Under the pieces are notes generated by a model. It searched no databases. It had not been told where the DNA came from and saw only the letters and a program-made list of their open reading frames with translations. A program made the position numbers and the translations under genes. A stretch of 13,559 nt of DNA, from assembly GCA_946479125.1 (NCBI GenBank), contig CAMLET010000027.1:1-13559 (forward strand), given 5' to 3'. Source of the stretch: an uncultured Flavobacteriales bacterium. GTDB lineage: Bacteria > Bacteroidota > Bacteroidia > Flavobacteriales > Crocinitomicaceae. Below are positions 8,686-13,559 of the stretch, piece after piece (within the stretch, counting starts at the first letter, position 1; every line of letters starts with the position of its first letter).

Positions 8686-10089
8686 TTATAAACCAAAGTT
8701 ATTCAATTTAACTTTTCCGGTTGCTGTTACCAAAAGTCGAATTTCATCCGGACGTGTTACTAAGTCCAGTACTTTGATCGTGTTCACCTGACCTTTAACA
8801 TTGTACTCTTTCAAACTGTAGTGAAAAGCATCATTGATCGATTTTCTCAACTTCTCAAATTCCGGCCTTAAGTTTTGCTTACTTGCCTTTGCAATTTCTT
8901 GTATAATTCTATCGTCGAATAACCAATCTGCTGTTTTTAGGAGTACGCTTTTCGTTGCCAAATCATAGGTAATATTCGTGAGTTCCACGCTTTCCGTCAA
9001 CGGATCGTATTTTGGAGTTCCTTTCAAATAGAGAATCCCCTTCTTGCTTCCCGAAAAATTAACCTTAATGATCAGTTCGCTATTATCGGCACCGGTAATT
9101 GCTAAACTGTCGAAGATGATGAGCTTGTTTTTTACCGTCATTTCTTTTCCGCCCGCGTAACGCTGTAAAGTGGTAGAAAGCGAATCGTAGTTCAATTTGA
9201 AGAGAATGTTCAGATCAAATGAGTCCGATTTTGGTGTCTTTACAAGGTTTAGATCGGGAAGTTCCTTTTTTGTTTCGTTTCCGTTGTAATCGAAAATAGG
9301 AGAAACCTTTAAGGTTAAAGTGGTGAACAAACTATCATTGTTGACTTTTGGTTGCGATAGAAATACTGCTGATGGATTCATGTGCAACATTCCAAAATCC
9401 TTCACTTTAATCGGCTTGTTCAACATATTCCAGGCACTTTCGGCTTCTTTTTCGAAGGTGATCTCTGCTAACTGTTTGTCAATGTCTTTTGCAACATCCT
9501 TTAAAGATTTACGAACTTCTTTGATCAATTCATCAGTAGCGTCGTAGCTGAAAACCGTTACTTCGCATGGATCAATGGCTTTTAGATCTGTCAGAATGGT
9601 TTTCGTTTCCAAAGAGTAATTTGGAGTAATGTCGAAACTGGTAGTGTATTGCAAGGACATTCTTCTCATAGGTTCGTTAACACCACAGCTAAACGGAATG
9701 CGAGGAACAACACAAATAGGTTTATCGGTAACCAAATCAGAACAACTTACACAGTAGCTCATTTTTATCCAATATTTTCCGCTGACGTCAATTGCAATTT
9801 TGTTGTTCGTAGCGCTTAATTCAAATGGATTTCGCTTGAAGAAATAATCGAATGAAACACCTTCGCATGGATGTTCGCCACCTTTGAATTCCGTTGGAAC
9901 TTGTTTTTCCGCAAGAGAATAGTAAGATTTTAGCGACATTTCAATTGGAATTGAAACCGTTGATTCAGGATGACTTGCCAATTTTTCAGGTTCATCCATT
10001 TTAGGAGTGGGAGCAACAGGTTCAATAGTTGTCTTACAACTGAAGGTGAACAAAATTATGCTGAGGAACAACCACTGAAACAATTTCAT
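8686..10089 (-). CDS. DUF4403-family lipoprotein
   Basis: This is a 467-residue predicted lipoprotein of unknown function. The signal peptide ends in FTFSC, with the lipidated residue at Cys18, followed by a Pro/Glu-rich linker. The DUF4403 pattern is visible as STVSIPIEMSLKSYYSLAEKQVP (about 43-65), which is the SIP(V/I)-type opening of the family. Later come GTPKYDPLTESVELTNITYDL and LLKTADWLFDDRIIQEI (about 357-400), which resemble the family's conserved second half. The architecture suggests a repeated lipid-binding-like beta/alpha fold, but that is inference. Extra cysteines (75, 113, 116, 126, 135, 175) cluster in the first third, including CVSC, and could form disulfides after export. 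The gene is convergent with the globin and divergent from the thioredoxin-like gene. Confidence 0.82.
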   Translation of the reverse strand: MKLFQWLFLSIILFTFSCKTTIEPVAPTPKMDEPEKLASHPESTVSIPIEMSLKSYYSLAEKQVPTEFKGGEHPCEGVSFDYFFKRNPFELSATNNKIAIDVSGKYWIKMSYCVSCSDLVTDKPICVVPRIPFSCGVNEPMRRMSLQYTTSFDITPNYSLETKTILTDLKAIDPCEVTVFSYDATDELIKEVRKSLKDVAKDIDKQLAEITFEKEAESAWNMLNKPIKVKDFGMLHMNPSAVFLSQPKVNNDSLFTTLTLKVSPIFDYNGNETKKELPDLNLVKTPKSDSFDLNILFKLNYDSLSTTLQRYAGGKEMTVKNKLIIFDSLAITGADNSELIIKVNFSGSKKGILYLKGTPKYDPLTESVELTNITYDLATKSVLLKTADWLFDDRIIQEIAKASKQNLRPEFEKLRKSINDAFHYSLKEYNVKGQVNTIKVLDLVTRPDEIRLLVTATGKVKLNNFGL

Positions 10090-10228
10090 GCTGCGAAATT
10101 ACCAATTCGTCCCGACTAATTGAAAACGCAAAAAAAGTTAAGTTCCGATTATCAATTCTTTTGTATCTTAAATTAACCGCTATTGAATGGATTTGTAATA
10201 ATTGAGTTTCACTTTTAATTGTTTCGAT

Positions 10229-10834
10229 ATGAGTGCTGTGGAGTTGTTTTTTCTGAATATTGGATTGTCATATACTTTAAGCAAAGTAATGGCTTATCTG
10301 CTTTTTCCGTTAATTGGTTTTGTTATTTGGTTAATCATTAGAAAACGGATCAAACGAAAAGGAATTAGCGTTATAACACTTGCGGTTTTATGTTTGGGAT
10401 TCTTTTTCGCTTACTTCATTCAGTATCCTATTTATGAAGGTGATTTTTCAAATAATTCGAAACCGGTTGAAGTGAAATCGGAACTCGACCAGATCAAGGA
10501 AAACAAACTGGTAGTTATTTCCATTCCGAATTGTCCTTTCTGTCAGCAGTCTATTGGTCGAATGCTGGACTTTCAGCGCAGACATCCAAAGGTAAAAATA
10601 GAATACCGTGTTTGTGTCAATGATTCATTGGCGGAACAAGCGGTAAACTATTATTCCGAATTGGCGAAAAACAAGATCCCAATCACTCAGGCTAAAGCTG
10701 GAAAACAACTTGCCGGAATAGCAGACATGTCTTTTCCCACATTTGTCTTGATTACTAAATCAAAGAAAGTAAAATGGTCAAACGATAACTTCGGCGCAGG
10801 CGCTCTGGATGAAGTTGTTAGCGTATTTGAATAA
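10229..10834 (+). CDS. Membrane-anchored thioredoxin-fold protein with CPFC motif
   Basis: This 201-residue protein has two N-terminal membrane helices (about 19-37 and 46-65) separated by the strongly basic loop RKRIKRKG. By the positive-inside rule the loop is cytoplasmic, which places the C-terminal domain (about 80-201) in the periplasm. That domain looks like a thioredoxin fold: LVVISIPNCPFCQQS with the Cys102-Pro-Phe-Cys105 redox pair, then MSFPTFVLI with the expected cis-proline at Pro170. A role in periplasmic thiol-disulfide exchange or reduction is likely; the partner is unknown. The ATG at 10229 is preferred over an in-frame TTG 27 nt upstream. The gene is alone, with the divergent lipoprotein upstream and the duplicated lipoprotein region downstream. 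The 139-nt divergent spacer (10090-10228) shows no promoter that I trust; TTTG at 10160 with TGGATTTG at 10188 is spaced too widely. Confidence 0.82.
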   Translation: MSAVELFFLNIGLSYTLSKVMAYLLFPLIGFVIWLIIRKRIKRKGISVITLAVLCLGFFFAYFIQYPIYEGDFSNNSKPVEVKSELDQIKENKLVVISIPNCPFCQQSIGRMLDFQRRHPKVKIEYRVCVNDSLAEQAVNYYSELAKNKIPITQAKAGKQLAGIADMSFPTFVLITKSKKVKWSNDNFGAGALDEVVSVFE

Positions 10835-10978
10835 ATCCAAACGATCTTTTTTAAAGCTTTTTAACTGGAAATCTGAGAATCTTGCAAGTTCCGTAAGAAT
10901 TTCTATAACGGAACTGCTTGTGCAATAGCCCAACTTTGCTTAATAACAAATGGAGTTTTAAGCTATAAAAATAAGATC

Positions 10979-11221
10979 ATGAAAAGAGCAATTTTAGCAA
11001 TCGTCGTTTTGTCAGGATTTACAATGACATCATGCAAGAAAGATTATACGTGTTCGTGTAAAAAGATTCGTACAGAATCTGATGGAAGTACAACTTCTGA
11101 TGCAGACGGAACTTATACATTTAAAGATTCGAAACCACGTGCAGAGACACGATGTAATGATCAAGAAGGAAGTGGTTCAGATATTCTCGGGGATTACACT
11201 CGCGAATGTGATATCCAGTAA
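10979..11221 (+). CDS. Small cysteine-conserved lipoprotein, copy A
   Basis: This is an 80-residue predicted lipoprotein of unknown function. The signal peptide MKRAILAIVVLSGFTMTSC has a lipobox ending MTSC, giving a 62-residue mature protein anchored by Cys19. The four other cysteines are Cys25, Cys27 (CSC), Cys59 and Cys76; all are kept in the downstream paralogue at the same positions and could form two disulfides. The middle carries GTYTFKDS and the end TRECDIQ. From memory, short Bacteroidota lipoproteins starting CKKDYxCxC and ending with a cysteine near the C-terminus recur, without known function. The gene is 144 nt after the thioredoxin-like gene and has its own strong terminator. 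Copy B is 66% identical (53 of 80) without gaps. Confidence 0.85.
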   Translation: MKRAILAIVVLSGFTMTSCKKDYTCSCKKIRTESDGSTTSDADGTYTFKDSKPRAETRCNDQEGSGSDILGDYTRECDIQ

Positions 11222-11239
11222 ATTCTTATCGAGCATTGG

Positions 11240-11281
11240 AAACGCTGTTGTCCGCTTCAAATGGATAACAGCGTTTTTTTT
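11240..11281 (+). terminator. Rho-independent terminator after lipoprotein A
   Basis: A 10-bp outer stem (AAACGCTGTT at 11240-11249 with AACAGCGTTT at 11267-11276) continues inward through a G-T pair and TCC/GGA to about 14 pairs with a 9-nt loop. Eight T residues follow (11274-11281). The T run is on the plus-strand side only. Confidence 0.92.
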
Positions 11282-11304
11282 GTTTGGTAAATTCGGGAAC
11301 TACG

Positions 11305-11368
11305 AAAGCAATTATACTTTATCAATAATCGCATTGCCGAAACTACTAAGTTAGCATTTGGTTTGTAG
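11305..11368 (-). pseudogene. Relic of the 3' end of the isocitrate dehydrogenase gene
   Basis: This 64-nt stretch matches the 3' end of the intact idh gene at 11837-11861 plus 11884-11922, with three mismatches (25 nt with one, 39 nt with two). A 22-nt piece of the intact gene (11862-11883) is missing between the blocks, at the imperfect repeat TTGCATT/TCGCATT. The gap is not a multiple of three, so the frame is broken, and two of the three substitutions would change amino acids (Asp to Asn, Ala to Val). The idh stop codon is retained. Similarity fades beyond 11368, so only about the last 27 codons were copied. It marks the right end of the left duplication unit. Confidence 0.88.
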
Positions 11369-11515
11369 CTCTAAATTCCCAACAAAATCAGATCATTTTT
11401 TAACAGTGGATATGCGGATAATGTAATTTTTTTGAATTAACTTATTGCTAGAATTACTCTCAAAATTGAGTTTTGTGAATGTAGTATAAGGTGTTACAGT
11501 AATAAAAATAACGAT

Positions 11516-11758
11516 ATGAAAAGAACGCTTTTAACATTGGCGGTTTTGTCGACTGTTACGTTGACATCCTGCAAAAAGGACTATCTGTGTTCATGTAGAA
11601 AAATTTATACTAATGACGGTGGAGGAACCATTTCAAATCCGGATGGGACTTATACTTTCAAGGATTCAAGAACACGGGCAGAATCAAAATGCAATGATCA
11701 GGAAAATAGTGGCTCTGATTTAATGGGAGATTGGACCAGGGAATGTGAAATTCAATAG
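11516..11758 (+). CDS. Small cysteine-conserved lipoprotein, copy B
   Basis: This is an 80-residue predicted lipoprotein and the paralogue of copy A. The signal peptide MKRTLLTLAVLSTVTLTSC ends in lipobox LTSC with lipidated Cys19. Cys25, Cys27, Cys59 and Cys76 are all conserved with copy A, as are KKDY after the lipid anchor, DGTYTFKDS, CNDQE, SGSD, and the GD(Y/W)TREC(D/E)IQ tail. Most differences are conservative (Lys/Arg, Asp/Glu, Tyr/Trp, Ile/Leu) and there are no gaps over 80 residues, so both copies appear to be under selection as proteins. The sequence just before both starts is also alike (ATAAAAATAA close to ATGAAAAGA). The gene converges with idh across a shared hairpin. Function is unknown. 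Confidence 0.85.
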   Translation: MKRTLLTLAVLSTVTLTSCKKDYLCSCRKIYTNDGGGTISNPDGTYTFKDSRTRAESKCNDQENSGSDLMGDWTRECEIQ

Positions 11759-11784
11759 CGTTTTCATTTTGTCAACTTTTGAAA

Positions 11785-11823
11785 CAAAAAAAGTGCTGTC
11801 TACCAAAAGATAAACAGCACTTT
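11785..11823. terminator. Two-way terminator between lipoprotein B and idh
   Basis: A 10-bp stem (AAAGTGCTGT at 11790-11799 with ACAGCACTTT at 11814-11823) has a 14-nt loop. Its left flank is an A run from 11785, which becomes a T run in the idh (minus) transcript, while the right flank on the plus strand is only TTTCGTATTT. It should work best for idh and less well for lipoprotein B. Confidence 0.85.
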
Positions 11824-11843
11824 CGTATTTCGTTATAAAGCAA

Positions 11844-13559
<1,716 letters not shown>

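Larger units (their letters stand above)
10835..11368 (+). repeat. Left unit of an old tandem duplication (lipoprotein A plus idh tail relic)
   Basis: Three landmarks recur in the same order one unit further right: the upstream GATC(A)TTTTTTAA (10843-10854, matched at 11391-11403), the 80-codon lipoprotein gene (10979, matched at 11516, shift 537), and the idh 3' end (11305, matched at 11837, shift 532). The unit begins close to the stop of the thioredoxin-like gene and ends where similarity to idh stops. Boundaries are approximate, because the non-coding parts have diverged too far to align by eye. A weak 8-bp hairpin at 10887-10915 has no T tract and is not called. Confidence 0.65.

Noticed and set aside
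10202..10228. TTG start upstream of the thioredoxin-like gene
   Set aside because: The ATG at 10229 already gives complete membrane helices; the extension adds nothing recognisable.
10887..10915. 8-bp hairpin (AGTTCCGT/ACGGAACT) upstream of lipoprotein A, considered as terminator or regulatory RNA
   Set aside because: It has a 13-nt loop and no T tract, and I see no counterpart upstream of lipoprotein B; it may be chance.
11082..11354. A 90-codon plus-strand frame overlapping lipoprotein A
   Set aside because: It overlaps the lipoprotein in another frame and then runs through the terminator hairpin and the idh relic; it has no signal or recognisable domain.

Overview
The window looks like chromosomal DNA of a Bacteroidota member, most likely order Flavobacteriales and possibly Crocinitomicaceae/Fluviicola-like. 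The grounds are the AT-rich sequence, the near absence of Shine-Dalgarno sites before the starts, a TAnnTTTG-type promoter box, a secreted protein ending in the type B sorting domain of the type IX secretion system (gliding-motility-associated C-terminal domain), and housekeeping proteins of Bacteroidota type. The genus is inference. I see no RNA genes, CRISPR arrays, insertion sequences or phage genes.

Layout. (1) 1-1800 is housekeeping: the 3' end of carA and a complete enolase gene, each followed by a clear hairpin terminator. (2) 1834-4865 is a tight two-gene unit for export, with a 117-aa secreted protein of unknown function followed 2 nt later by an 874-aa multidomain T9SS substrate and a strong terminator. 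(3) 4922-6922 is a stand-alone long-form urocanate hydratase (histidine catabolism) with a recognisable promoter. (4) 6923-7075 is a short intergenic stretch full of TTGATAATT repeats and bounded by a 13-bp inverted repeat. (5) 7072-10089 is cell-envelope and gas-ligand territory: an OmpA-family lipoprotein (-), a group II truncated haemoglobin (+), and a DUF4403-type lipoprotein (-) that converges on the globin with a 2-nt gap. (6) 10229-10834 is a membrane-anchored thioredoxin-fold protein with a CPFC motif, predicted periplasmic. (7) 10835-11922 is the most unusual part, an old tandem duplication. Two 80-aa cysteine-conserved lipoproteins (53 of 80 residues identical, no gaps) lie 537 nt apart. 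Between them is a 64-nt relic of the 3' end of the isocitrate dehydrogenase gene, whose intact copy ends just after the second lipoprotein. (8) 11844-13559 is the C-terminal three quarters of a monomeric NADP-dependent isocitrate dehydrogenase (-), running off the right edge.

Most genes are independent transcription units in mixed orientation, so this is ordinary core genome rather than a dedicated system. I found no convincing new multi-gene system. The observation most worth following is the duplication at 10835-11922: its trapped idh tail is far better preserved than the neighbouring non-coding sequence, and its two hairpin terminators have diverged in direction.
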